From Algibacillus agarilyticus (GTDB taxonomy: Bacteria; Pseudomonadota; Gammaproteobacteria; Enterobacterales; Alteromonadaceae), in the NCBI RefSeq assembly GCF_003286125.1, contig NZ_QMED01000016.1:1-64000 (forward strand): 64,000 nucleotides of DNA, given 5' to 3'. Under the pieces are notes generated by a model. It was not told where the DNA came from and searched no databases. It saw nothing but the letters and a program-made list of their open reading frames with translations. The first letter of the stretch is position 1. The number at the start of each line of letters is the position of its first letter. Shown one piece after another: positions 28,286 through 35,890 of the stretch. The position numbers were made by a program, and so were the translations under genes.

Positions 28286-28531
28286 ATGGCTAACCAACTT
28301 GGGTTACTAGAGATGATTGATGTTGATGATCTATTAAAACAAATAGAACAGGAAAATTTCGAAAATTTAAACGTGTTATTGGCTGTTTATGAGCGCGGAG
28401 ACTATAAGTTTATTCCACATTTACAGCAAAGCATTTTAGATAATCCAACATTTTGGCAATATTTGCGTAAGGCTATTGACTCGGTAGAACAAGAAGTGCC
28501 AATTTACAGGGTGTTCACGCAACACAAATGA
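28286..28531 (+). CDS. Small hypothetical protein, possibly truncated by an in-frame TGA
   Basis: An 81-residue acidic, helical protein (DVDDLLKQIEQENFENLNVLLAVYERGDYKFIPHL...). No family recognised. The stop TGA at 28529-28531 is followed in the same frame by another 39 open codons rich in aromatic residues (RFEDWSYDYVYEHWQYFMAT...) ending at 28651. That is what a Trp-to-stop mutation in a roughly 121-residue protein would look like. The start lacks a clear ribosome-binding site; an ATG at 28313 is an alternative. It lies in an accessory patch with a lipoprotein gene just downstream. Confidence 0.45.
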   Translation: MANQLGLLEMIDVDDLLKQIEQENFENLNVLLAVYERGDYKFIPHLQQSILDNPTFWQYLRKAIDSVEQEVPIYRVFTQHK

Positions 28532-28670
28532 AGGTTTGAGGATTGGTCTTACGACTATGTTTATGAACACTGGCAATACTTTATGGCCACAGATAATACT
28601 ATTTGTAAAAAGTTAGTTGATACCACATACAGTCAAACATTTGATGATTAACGAAGGGATTGCGCGTGCC

Positions 28671-29123
28671 ATGAAGCATTTATTAAGTTTAATTATTTTA
28701 AGTTGGGTGCTAACTGGCTGCTCATCAATGATGCAGCGCAACGCACAGTACAGTGATATAGCGCTAACCGACGAGTACTCGCGCAAGGCTATCACTCAGC
28801 AGCTTGGGAAGCCGCTACATTCTTGCAAAAGCGTGTTTTATGAGCGCTGCGATACGTATCAAGTTAAAGGCTATGTATTTGATAGTAATAAATATCAAGG
28901 CAGTGGTGTGCTATTTGGCATGTCTTGGGGTTTAAGTGAGTTAATTTTATTTCCCGCTGAAGTTTGGCATGTATCGACAGAGGTTGTTGCGCCATCAGAT
29001 AAAAAGCTAGATATATGTTCGGATGACGAGATGCATTTTCGCTTATATATATATAAAGACGAACGATCTTCTATGTGTAATAGGAAAGATTTTACTGTTA
29101 TTGAAGTGAATACTACGCCGTGA
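28671..29123 (+). CDS. Small lipoprotein of unknown function
   Basis: A 150-residue predicted lipoprotein: leader MKHLLSLIILSWVLTGCSS with lipobox LTGC, then a compact domain with four further Cys (HSCKSVFYERCDTY; LDICSDDE; SSMCNRK) that could form disulfides. The SDEYSR...QQLGKPLHSC region resembles small outer-membrane assembly-type lipoproteins only loosely, so no function is assigned. The ATG at 28671 gives a proper signal peptide; an upstream ATG at 28644 would add nine residues and is less likely. Confidence 0.65.
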   Translation: MKHLLSLIILSWVLTGCSSMMQRNAQYSDIALTDEYSRKAITQQLGKPLHSCKSVFYERCDTYQVKGYVFDSNKYQGSGVLFGMSWGLSELILFPAEVWHVSTEVVAPSDKKLDICSDDEMHFRLYIYKDERSSMCNRKDFTVIEVNTTP

Positions 29124-29212
29124 TGATGAACGGGATAAATCGCCAATATAGGTATCAAAAGCCGTGGCATATTACTTTTTAAATAACGTCACCTTCATTT
29201 AACAAACTATCG

Positions 29213-29292
29213 GGGACAGTCGCTCTAAGAAAAGAAAGATTTAACCGATTTTGGCTACATTGTGTTTGATAAATGAGTGAGTTGATCGGGGG
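29213..29292 (+). repeat. REP-like ~77-bp repeat, copy 1
   Basis: Begins GGGACAGTCGCTCTAAGAA and continues through TTGGCTACATTGTGTTTGAT to GAGTTGATCGGG. Closely related copies occur at 42035 and 43637. The GGGACAG start is complementary to CCTGTCC motifs found downstream at several places (29757, 42124, 45058), as in REP/BIME arrays. Confidence 0.7.
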
Positions 29293-29334
29293 ATTTATTC
29301 ACGTTTCTTAGATTATTGTGCTATGCCGGACATG

Positions 29335-29677
29335 TGCTATGCCGGACAGGCATAGATAGTTTTCATGATTGTTTTATTTAAACGTGAAAAAGTCAGGTGA
29401 GAGCGAATCTGTTGTGCTGAAGACGTGGGATTGTTGAACGTTGAAAAAGTGTATGTTGAAAGGTGTATGTTGGGCTTCATGCCTTAGCCCAACATACGGG
29501 GGGAGTTATTGTTTTAGTTTAAGCGCTGGGTGCTCTTGCAGTTTTAAATCGGCTTGTATTTGTTTTAATTTAGCTGAATCTAACGTATAGCCACGCATTA
29601 ATAAGGCGACCAATATTGAGCCAATAGCAGGGAAGGGAATATCGTGAACGATAATGCAATGCCCGTCATCGTTTCTG
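29335..29677 (-). repeat. Direct repeat DR1: duplicated 3' end of the sugar transporter gene
   Basis: About 340 bases nearly identical to 31788-32125, which spans the hairpin downstream of and the last ~165 bases within the GPH transporter gene. DR1 has a 5-bp AGGGA duplication relative to the functional copy, which shifts the frame, so the transporter fragment at 29506-29680 is a pseudogene tail. The two direct repeats bracket a 2.1-kb insert. Confidence 0.9.
29466..29498. terminator. Hairpin GTATGTTGGGCT / AGCCCAACATAC (DR1 copy)
   Basis: A 12-bp perfect stem with a 9-base loop; the identical hairpin at 31919-31951 lies just beyond the transporter stop. It is related to the TTGGGCT...AGCCCAA elements in the 164-bp tandem repeat and may act as a terminator or a mobile hairpin. 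Confidence 0.6.
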
Positions 29678-29797
29678 AAGTGTTCATGCGGGACAGTCAT
29701 TGATGCATAGTCGATGAACTTATTTAATATCAAATAAAATCAAAAGGTTATATATGCCTGTCCTACTCGATCTGCCAATGGTACACCTATCAAGTGG

Positions 29798-29983
29798 ATG
29801 TTTGATAAACGGGCATCTGGAATGCTTGAAGAAATAAGAAGTGTTGCGAAGAAAGCTTTGAATGATAATTTTGACCAAATAATAAAGAGCACAAGGAAAC
29901 GTTATTCAGATGACGAATTGGATGAACTTTATGCTAGTTTGGCTGGCAATTTAGACGCAATATTTGAAGTCGGTGACTACTAA
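29798..29983 (+). CDS. C-terminal fragment of an unidentified protein
   Basis: 61 residues from the first ATG (MFDKRASGMLEEIRSVAKKALNDNF...), highly charged and helical. The frame is open upstream to about 29738 and reads PTRSANGTPIKW just before that ATG, which looks like genuine coding sequence. This is probably the 3' end of a longer gene cut off by a REP-like junction (GCCTGTCC at 29756). The stop is directly followed by the ATG of the 461-aa gene, so the two were probably translated together. Toxin C-terminus plus immunity gene is one possible reading, unproven. Confidence 0.4.
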   Translation: MFDKRASGMLEEIRSVAKKALNDNFDQIIKSTRKRYSDDELDELYASLAGNLDAIFEVGDY

Positions 29984-31369
29984 ATGAAAATTATACGCAA
30001 TAGTGAGCCAATACTTGACATTATTACGACTTCAAATTATTTGTTGTCGGCAATGTCGCTAATGTCAGAAAGTGGTGTATTTACTCTTTATTCTGGACAT
30101 GATTATGGAGTATTCACTCGTTCCAATTTTAATTTTTGGGTAAATAACGAGGAAGTCCTTAAATTTTTACCAGATAGTGGAGAGTTCGAGCACAGCAGCG
30201 AAACCCCACCTAAAAAGATTAAAAAGCAGATATGTAGCTCGAGGCGATATATATTTAGTTATTATCCAAATCTAAGAAATAAAGAAGGTTGGATTGTAGT
30301 TGACTCGGAAACAAATCGATTTTGGGATTTCAAATCTCAAAACGGAATTACTCAAACAGGTGGAGAGATAATTGAACTTGATTGGAAAAAATCTGTTTCA
30401 AAATTAGAGTTTGCAAAAGGAAAAGCATGGACGTACACATATAGTAAACAGTGGCGTCCAACAAGCAAAAATAAAGTTTATACCAACAGCAAAAGGAACG
30501 ATCTTATTGCTTCACTAGGCTCAGACCGCAATCCCGCAGGCTGCCCTCCAGATAGAGTTCGACTTAACGGTGCCATTGCCTCACTCGATTTAAATGACGG
30601 AACAGAAAACTGGTATTACGAATTCTTCCACTCAATTCAAGATTTTTATGTACATAAAGACATTATTTATGTCGCCCATCGAAACGAAGTAGCAGCGCTT
30701 AATGCTGAAACTGGAGAATTAATCCGTGACACCCAAGCAGGGGAAAATTATGGTAATAATATTGTATGGTGTGATGGCAACTATGCTTACCTATTTAACT
30801 ATAGTGATGAAAAAGCCTATCTTTTTGACTTAGAGCTGACGCAGCAATTAGGGATACTCGTCTTCCCAAATAATTTTATATTAAATAGTCAGTACCACCC
30901 TTATTTGGTTGGCGATGATATTTTTATTCCGGTTTGCTCTAGGCGGTTGGCCGAGTACGGCGTTATTCGTATCAACAGGACTCAGGTATTGAACGATGAC
31001 ATTATTGAATACGTTAATGAGCCAGAGTATACCCGCACAACAGTCAATAACCCAGATGGAACCCAAAGCTACCAACTTACGTTAAAAGGTGATAATGCCG
31101 ACTCCGTTATTCGTATTGGTGAAGTGGAGTTGCGTAAAATATATACAGACTTCGGTGCAAGTATATATGATGGTATTGACACTCGTAACAGTCAATTTAA
31201 CGCTGTTGTTTATATTGATATGCAAATACCAGAATCAGAGTTAGGTCGCTTTAACGAGTTATTTGAAACATTAAAAAAGCGTATGGAAGACTGGCTAGAT
31301 TTTATGCAAGTGACCAGTAGCGCAGGAAAGCACCCAGCAAACATTCACTATCAGCTAACAACGATTTAA
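29984..31369 (+). CDS. Predicted beta-propeller (PQQ/WD-like) protein of unknown function
   Basis: 461 residues, no signal peptide. The central region has propeller-like repeats: GAIASLDLNDGTENWYYEF, FYVHKDIIYVAHRNEVAALNAETGELIRD and NNIVWCDGNYAYLFNYSDEKAYLFDLE, each with the xxAxDxxTGxxxW pattern of PQQ-type blades. The C-terminal ~80 residues form a separate alpha/beta unit. Start codon adjoins the previous stop. Base use looks more AT-rich than the flanking sugar genes, and the gene lies inside the direct-repeat-bounded insert, so it is probably foreign. The function is unknown; an immunity or cargo role is speculation. Confidence 0.6.
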   Translation: MKIIRNSEPILDIITTSNYLLSAMSLMSESGVFTLYSGHDYGVFTRSNFNFWVNNEEVLKFLPDSGEFEHSSETPPKKIKKQICSSRRYIFSYYPNLRNKEGWIVVDSETNRFWDFKSQNGITQTGGEIIELDWKKSVSKLEFAKGKAWTYTYSKQWRPTSKNKVYTNSKRNDLIASLGSDRNPAGCPPDRVRLNGAIASLDLNDGTENWYYEFFHSIQDFYVHKDIIYVAHRNEVAALNAETGELIRDTQAGENYGNNIVWCDGNYAYLFNYSDEKAYLFDLELTQQLGILVFPNNFILNSQYHPYLVGDDIFIPVCSRRLAEYGVIRINRTQVLNDDIIEYVNEPEYTRTTVNNPDGTQSYQLTLKGDNADSVIRIGEVELRKIYTDFGASIYDGIDTRNSQFNAVVYIDMQIPESELGRFNELFETLKKRMEDWLDFMQVTSSAGKHPANIHYQLTTI

Positions 31370-31446
31370 GCTGTTTTGTTGATAGCCGGTTTAATGATGA
31401 TGTCTGTCCCGTTCAGGTTATAGGTTTAACTATACCTGTTTTGCTC

Positions 31447-31774
31447 GAGTAGGTTGGGCTGAAGCATGAAGCCCAACACACACGGTTAACCCTAAAATGG
31501 TCATGTTAATAAACACCTTGCGTGACGTTGGGCTTCGCAAGCTTAGCGCGAACCTACGGGAATGCTTTGGCTAAGATTGCTCTGTTCTTTAAACCTCAAC
31601 ATTTAAAACCGAGTAGGCTGGGCTGAAGCATGAAGCCCAACACACACGGTTAACCCTAAAATTGTCATATTAATACACACCTTGCGTGACGTTGGGCTGC
31701 GCAAGCTTAGCGCCAACCTACGCGAATGCTGTGGCTAAGACTGCTCTGTTATTTAAACCCCAACATTTAAACTC
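31447..31774. repeat. Two tandem 164-bp repeats with GTAGGTTGGGC hairpins
   Basis: The unit beginning GAGTAGGTTGGGCTGAAGC at 31447 recurs at 31611 with about 90% identity. Each unit contains the hairpin TTGGGCTGAAGCATGAAGCCCAA (first unit; split stem TTGGGCT/AGCCCAA) and a second GTTGGGCTTCGCAAGC...AACCTACG half. These are related to the common GTAGGTTGGGC-type intergenic repeats of Proteobacteria. Confidence 0.8.
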
Positions 31775-31787
31775 AAACATTTAAAAA

Positions 31788-32125
31788 TGCTATGCCGGAC
31801 AGGCATAGATAGTTTTCATGATTGTCTTATTTAAACGTGAAAAAGTCAGGTGAGAGCGAATCTGTTGTGCTGAAGACGTGGGATTGTTGAACGTTGAAAA
31901 AGTGTATGTTGAAAGGTGTATGTTGGGCTTCATGCCTTAGCCCAACATACGGGGGGAGTTATTGTTTTAGTTTAAGCGCTGGGTGCTCTTGCAGTTTTAA
32001 ATCGGCTTGTATTTGTTTTAATTTAGCTGAATCTAACGTATAGCCACGCATTAATAAGGCGACCAATATTGAGCCAATAGCAGGGAATATCGTGAACGAT
32101 AATGCAATGCCCGTCATCGTTTCTG
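31788..32125 (-). repeat. Direct repeat DR2 (functional transporter 3' end)
   Basis: The original copy of the segment duplicated at 29335-29677. It includes GCTATGCCGGACAGGCATAG, the terminator-like hairpin at 31919-31951 and the last ~165 bases of the GPH symporter gene, in frame. Confidence 0.9.
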
Positions 32126-33308
32126 TGCTTTGTTTAACATCAGCTTGATAACCATAATAAGCCAATAACCAGCCGCCAATCGCGCCACCAAAGGCAACCC
32201 CTAGCTTGATAGAAAATATAACAGACGAATGCACCATACCCGTTATGCGCACACCTGATTTCCATTGACCATAGTCAACCGTGTCGGCCATTTTAGACCA
32301 TAATAACGGTGTACCCATGTTAATAAAAAAGCCCCAAAAAAAGAACATTGCCGCAGCTAAATAGCTTTGATCGGGGGCTACAAAAAAGCTTGCAACACAA
32401 ATCACCGCGGCGATAAGTTGCAATACGATATAAGCTTTAATTTTATTCACGCGTTTAGCCAGTGGTTGAGCAAGTGCACAACCAATGATATTACCCACCA
32501 TGCCTATGGTGATGAACGTGGTGATAAAATCTTCTAAGCCTAAATAATATTTCACGTAAAAAATAGCTAAGGTGTTACGCAAAACCATGCCAGTTAGCAA
32601 TACTGCACCCACGATAAATAACACGCGCCATTGATCGTTTTTCCATAATTCTTTTAAGTCTTGTTTGATATTGGTGTTTTGATCGGCCGGTACCGCAATA
32701 CGTTCTTTTGTACCCATAAAGCAAATTAAAAACATCACTAGCCCCATTAAGCTCATGGCACCGATGGTAAGTTGATAACCTAATGCTTTATCGCCTTGGC
32801 CAAAATATTCAACCAAGGGTAGCGTAAAGGCCGATACTATAATGCCGCCAAGCATGGCAAATACAAATCGGTACGATTGCACTGAAACACGCTCGTCAAC
32901 ATTGGCGGTGATCACGCCACCTAATGCGCAATAAGGAATATTGACTGCGGTGTAAACCATCATAAGTAAGGTATACGTGATATAGGCATAAATAATTTTG
33001 CCTGAATCTGATAAGTCGGGGGTTGTGAACGCTAATACGCTAATTAATGCAAAAGGCACACAAAGCCATAAAATGTAAGGCCTGAAGCTACCCCAACGCG
33101 TTTTTGTCCGGTCGGTTAATGCGCCCATGAGTGGATCGGTGATCGCATCAAATACCCGCACCACTAAAAATAAAGTCCCGACAACAGCCGGTGCTAAGCC
33201 GAAAATATCGGTATAAAAATAGGTTAAAAATAACATCACTGTTTGAAAAATGATGTTACTAGCAGTATCGCCAAGGCCGTACGCTATTTTCTCTTTTACA
33301 CTAACCAT
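31959..33308 (-). CDS. Glycoside-pentoside-hexuronide (GPH) family sugar:cation symporter
   Basis: A 449-residue inner-membrane transporter with about 12 hydrophobic helices. Family signatures are KIAYGLGDTASNIIFQTVMLFLTYFYTDIFG at the N-terminus (read in parts: YGLGDTASN, LTYFYTDIFG), FDAITDPLMGALTDRTKTRWG with the conserved Asp-Pro and Arg, and KLGVAFGGAIGGWLL near the end. GPH members import mono- and disaccharides with Na+ or H+. It lies 110 bp downstream of the GH1 gene on the same strand, so uptake of a beta-linked disaccharide followed by intracellular hydrolysis is likely. Its tail is duplicated at 29.5 kb. Confidence 0.9.
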   Translation of the reverse strand: MVSVKEKIAYGLGDTASNIIFQTVMLFLTYFYTDIFGLAPAVVGTLFLVVRVFDAITDPLMGALTDRTKTRWGSFRPYILWLCVPFALISVLAFTTPDLSDSGKIIYAYITYTLLMMVYTAVNIPYCALGGVITANVDERVSVQSYRFVFAMLGGIIVSAFTLPLVEYFGQGDKALGYQLTIGAMSLMGLVMFLICFMGTKERIAVPADQNTNIKQDLKELWKNDQWRVLFIVGAVLLTGMVLRNTLAIFYVKYYLGLEDFITTFITIGMVGNIIGCALAQPLAKRVNKIKAYIVLQLIAAVICVASFFVAPDQSYLAAAMFFFWGFFINMGTPLLWSKMADTVDYGQWKSGVRITGMVHSSVIFSIKLGVAFGGAIGGWLLAYYGYQADVKQSTETMTGIALSFTIFPAIGSILVALLMRGYTLDSAKLKQIQADLKLQEHPALKLKQ

Positions 33309-33418
33309 GTTGCTCTCCGGGCGCTTTGTTATTTATTGTTATGTTAAGCTAATTTTTATACCAGTCACTTGGACCTAGAATTACTTGTGTATAGGGTCAC
33401 TGGGTCGAGGTTTGCTTG

Positions 33419-34765
33419 TTAGCGGTTGGTTATAAATGCTTGATATGCTTTACCACTATTTTTGATAGTTCGTTTTTGGCTGACATAATCAACATGCACA
33501 ATACCAAAACGTTTTAAATAGCCTTCAGCCCATTCAAAGTTGTCCATTAAGCTCCAAGCAAAATAACCTTTTATATCAACACCTTTTTCAATTGCATTAT
33601 GCACCGCATTAAGATGGCTATTGTAATATTCAATGCGTGCAACATCATGGGTTGGATCCTCTTTATCGATACTATCATCAAATGCGGCACCATTTTCGGT
33701 GATATACACAGGTGGCAAATCGTATCGCGTGTTGAGATCAACAAGCAAATCGGTAAACGCTTGTGGATATATTTCCCAGCCGATGTCGGTGCGAGCAACA
33801 TCAGGCACATCAACGTCAACAAAATCATAATCGCTTTGCTCATTTTTATCGACAGCTCGGTAAACCGAGCGCGTATAAAAATTTACCCCAAGGAAATCAA
33901 GTGGTGCCGAAATAATCGCTAAATCACCCGCTTGTATAACCGGTCTATCACTTTCGGGTAAGTGATTTAATAAGTCTGGGTAGGCGGCATCAAATAACGG
34001 TTTTATATACCATTGGTTAAAATAATCATTGGCAATATCGGCCGCTTTTTGGTCTGCTTCGCTGGTTGATTCGGGATACGCGGGCGTAAAGTTAAGCACG
34101 ATGCCATTGAGTGAATTAGGGCTATTTTTTTGGATCACGGGCATGGCTAAACCATGCGCTAATAAAAGATGATGTGCCGCTTGACGGCCTTTTTGTTTGC
34201 TTTTTATGCCTGGTGCATGAATGCCTATCTCGTAGCCCAAAAACGAGCTGCAAAAAGGTTCATTTAAAGTGGCATATGAATGCACTCGGTCACCTAACGC
34301 TTTGGTGATTAAATCGGCGTAATCTCTAAAATGATAAGCCGTTTCACGATTCAACCATCCACCTTGATCTTCTAAGTATTGTGGTAAATCCCAATGATAC
34401 AAAGTGACAAACGGTTTGATACCCTTTTCAATAAGTCGATCGAGTAATGCAATGTAAAAATCAACACCACTTTGGTTTAATGTGCCATTTTCGTGCATAA
34501 CGCGTGGCCAAGAGATAGAAAGGCGGTAAGCATCAACACCTAAGCTATCGATTAATTCAACATCATCTTCCCAACGTTTAATGTGTTCGCAGGCTTGATG
34601 CCCATCTGAGCCATCGGCTATTTTATTAGGTGTCGCGCAAAAGGTATCCCAAATACAAGGTAGGCGAGAATCTGAGTCACCTTCAACTTGGAAAGATGCC
34701 GTCGCGACGCCGTATATAAACTCTTTGGTTCGCATCGTTGAATGGTCTGGTAATGATATTTTCAT
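33419..34765 (-). CDS. GH1 family beta-glucosidase
   Basis: A 448-residue cytoplasmic hydrolase of glycoside hydrolase family 1, which retains configuration and cleaves beta-glucosides and related disaccharides. FIYGVATASFQVEG near the start is the GH1 N-terminal signature. The acid/base Glu is in TLNEPF (about residue 169) and the nucleophile in YITENGAAF (about residue 357). The Trp/Glu substrate-binding region WSLMDNFEWAEGY is intact. I prefer the ATG at 34765 over an upstream TTG because the GH1 signature then starts at the usual distance. An operator identical to that of the second TonB receptor lies ~40 bp upstream. Confidence 0.95.
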   Translation of the reverse strand: MKISLPDHSTMRTKEFIYGVATASFQVEGDSDSRLPCIWDTFCATPNKIADGSDGHQACEHIKRWEDDVELIDSLGVDAYRLSISWPRVMHENGTLNQSGVDFYIALLDRLIEKGIKPFVTLYHWDLPQYLEDQGGWLNRETAYHFRDYADLITKALGDRVHSYATLNEPFCSSFLGYEIGIHAPGIKSKQKGRQAAHHLLLAHGLAMPVIQKNSPNSLNGIVLNFTPAYPESTSEADQKAADIANDYFNQWYIKPLFDAAYPDLLNHLPESDRPVIQAGDLAIISAPLDFLGVNFYTRSVYRAVDKNEQSDYDFVDVDVPDVARTDIGWEIYPQAFTDLLVDLNTRYDLPPVYITENGAAFDDSIDKEDPTHDVARIEYYNSHLNAVHNAIEKGVDIKGYFAWSLMDNFEWAEGYLKRFGIVHVDYVSQKRTIKNSGKAYQAFITNR

Positions 34766-34800
34766 ATTGTCTATTGCTCGTTGTATCAAATTAGTTTAAT

Positions 34801-34814
34801 TGAAAGCGCTTACA
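34801..34814. promoter_or_regulatory. LacI-type operator upstream of GH1 (TGAAAGCGCTTACA)
   Basis: Identical to the site at 19586-19599 and placed ~36 bp before the GH1 start on the minus strand. It links GH1 and the GPH transporter to the LacI regulator at 18341. Confidence 0.8.
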
Positions 34815-35178
34815 TTTGTTTATCATAGGTTTGTCACATCATTTAGTCAACCGTATTATTTAAAACATATTATTAACATTTATGTTTTAAGCTTTTCGTT
34901 ATCTTATTAAAAAGTGATTTTAAATTTTTATCATATGTTAAGATATTGATTTTAAATGGTTTAATTTTGGGTAATTGGTTTGTGGTTACATTTATATCAT
35001 TTAACAATGTTTTTTTATTGTTAAGTAAGTCAGTTTTTATTCAATTTAGGCTTTAAAATGGTATCGCTTACATTTTTTGGTGGCTTAACGCATTATAAAA
35101 ATTAAACGTATTAATACTTAAGCTTAAATTGGCATGAGCTTTTATGCATTTTGAAGAATATGGTCACCCGTTTTAAAA
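34815..35178. other. AT-rich intergenic region upstream of GH1
   Basis: About 360 bases without a gene. A partial operator-like sequence (TATCGCTTACAT near 35059-35070) is the only feature I see; it is too degenerate to call. Confidence 0.4.
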
Positions 35179-35587
35179 TTAATCAATGTATGTTATTTGA
35201 TAGTGCCGTTCTACTTGAGTCGTCATTTTTCCCCATTGCGAGGTTTTTACTCTGGCTTGATGTTGGTCAAAGGCGCATTGATCAATAAATTCTTCATAAA
35301 CATTAAGCTTATTTGGCTGGGTTTTATCGGGAGTGACTTCAAATTTTAAACAGCCGGGTTCTTGCTTAGTCAGTTTTGTATGCAATATCAATTCGTGTTT
35401 AATACTGGCTAACGCTAAGCTGGGGATTAAAATGTACCCTTGTATAGTCAAAGCGATCGGGTTTTAGGGGAAGCCGTCAAGCTTCGAGACCCCATGAGCA
35501 TATGCTCTATTATGTGATTGGGGCGAGTAAGCGCTGACAATGAACCATAAAACCTGAGCGAGAAGACTATAATATCACTTTCGCCAT
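35179..35587 (-). pseudogene. Antibiotic-biosynthesis-monooxygenase-like (ABM) gene interrupted by repeat copy D
   Basis: The intact part (35179-35442) encodes a small ABM/YgiN-type dimeric alpha-beta barrel protein (LILHTKLTKQEPGCLKFEVTPD, NVYEEFIDQCAFDQHQARVKTS). Repeat copy D is inserted after codon 6-7. Deleting it with one TA copy joins MAKVI (ATG at 35587, AGGA six bases upstream) to LQGYILIPSLALASIKHE in frame. With the insertion, translation could only restart from a TTG at the repeat edge without a ribosome-binding site, so the gene is probably silent. ABM proteins act on quinones or small electrophiles. Confidence 0.85.
35443..35571 (+). repeat. TA-flanked modular hairpin repeat, copy D (129 bp, short form)
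   Basis: The shortest copy keeps both ends and the GAGCATATGCTC palindrome within CCCCATG...GGGG but has lost the GGTTTC, CTTACATCC, CCTGCATCC and CCTAAATGG hairpin blocks. The left internal deletion ends at a short CAA(A)GC microhomology. It is flanked by TA on both sides inside the ABM gene. Confidence 0.88.
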
Positions 35588-35593
35588 ATCCAT

Positions 35594-35890
35594 TCCTCTT
35601 ACGTTACTTGTATTCATGCCTTTATGGTTATTTTTATGCGCTAAATTATTCACGTCAATCACATAAAATCGACTCTCTATATTAACGAGTATTATAAGTT
35701 AGGCCTATTATTGTCAGTAAATGTTTCATTAACTTAAAAATAGAACAAAGTTTTCCTTATTTTAACAATATAAACATGATATGTTTATAAAGGTATAAAA
35801 TTAAAAGTTAGATCTTTAACAAGAGTAACCGCTGATCACTTTAATTCTGTTGCGAGGTCCTTATGGATCCTGTGAAACTTTCGGAGAGTA
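35594..35890. other. Divergent intergenic region between ABM and GH42-like genes
   Basis: AT-rich; it holds the ribosome-binding site GGAGAG before the GH42-like ATG. No clear operator is seen. Confidence 0.35.

Noticed and set aside
29506-29733. 75-residue open frame ending like the sugar transporter
   Set aside because: Its C-terminus is the duplicated transporter tail and the rest is out-of-frame or REP-like sequence; it is a pseudogene fragment in DR1.
31447-31774. Possible CRISPR array
   Set aside because: Only two 164-bp units in direct tandem, with no short repeat/spacer pattern and no cas genes.
35179-35451. ABM gene starting at a TTG at 35451
   Set aside because: That start belongs to the end of the inserted repeat (TTGACTATA) and has no ribosome-binding site; the native start is at 35587.
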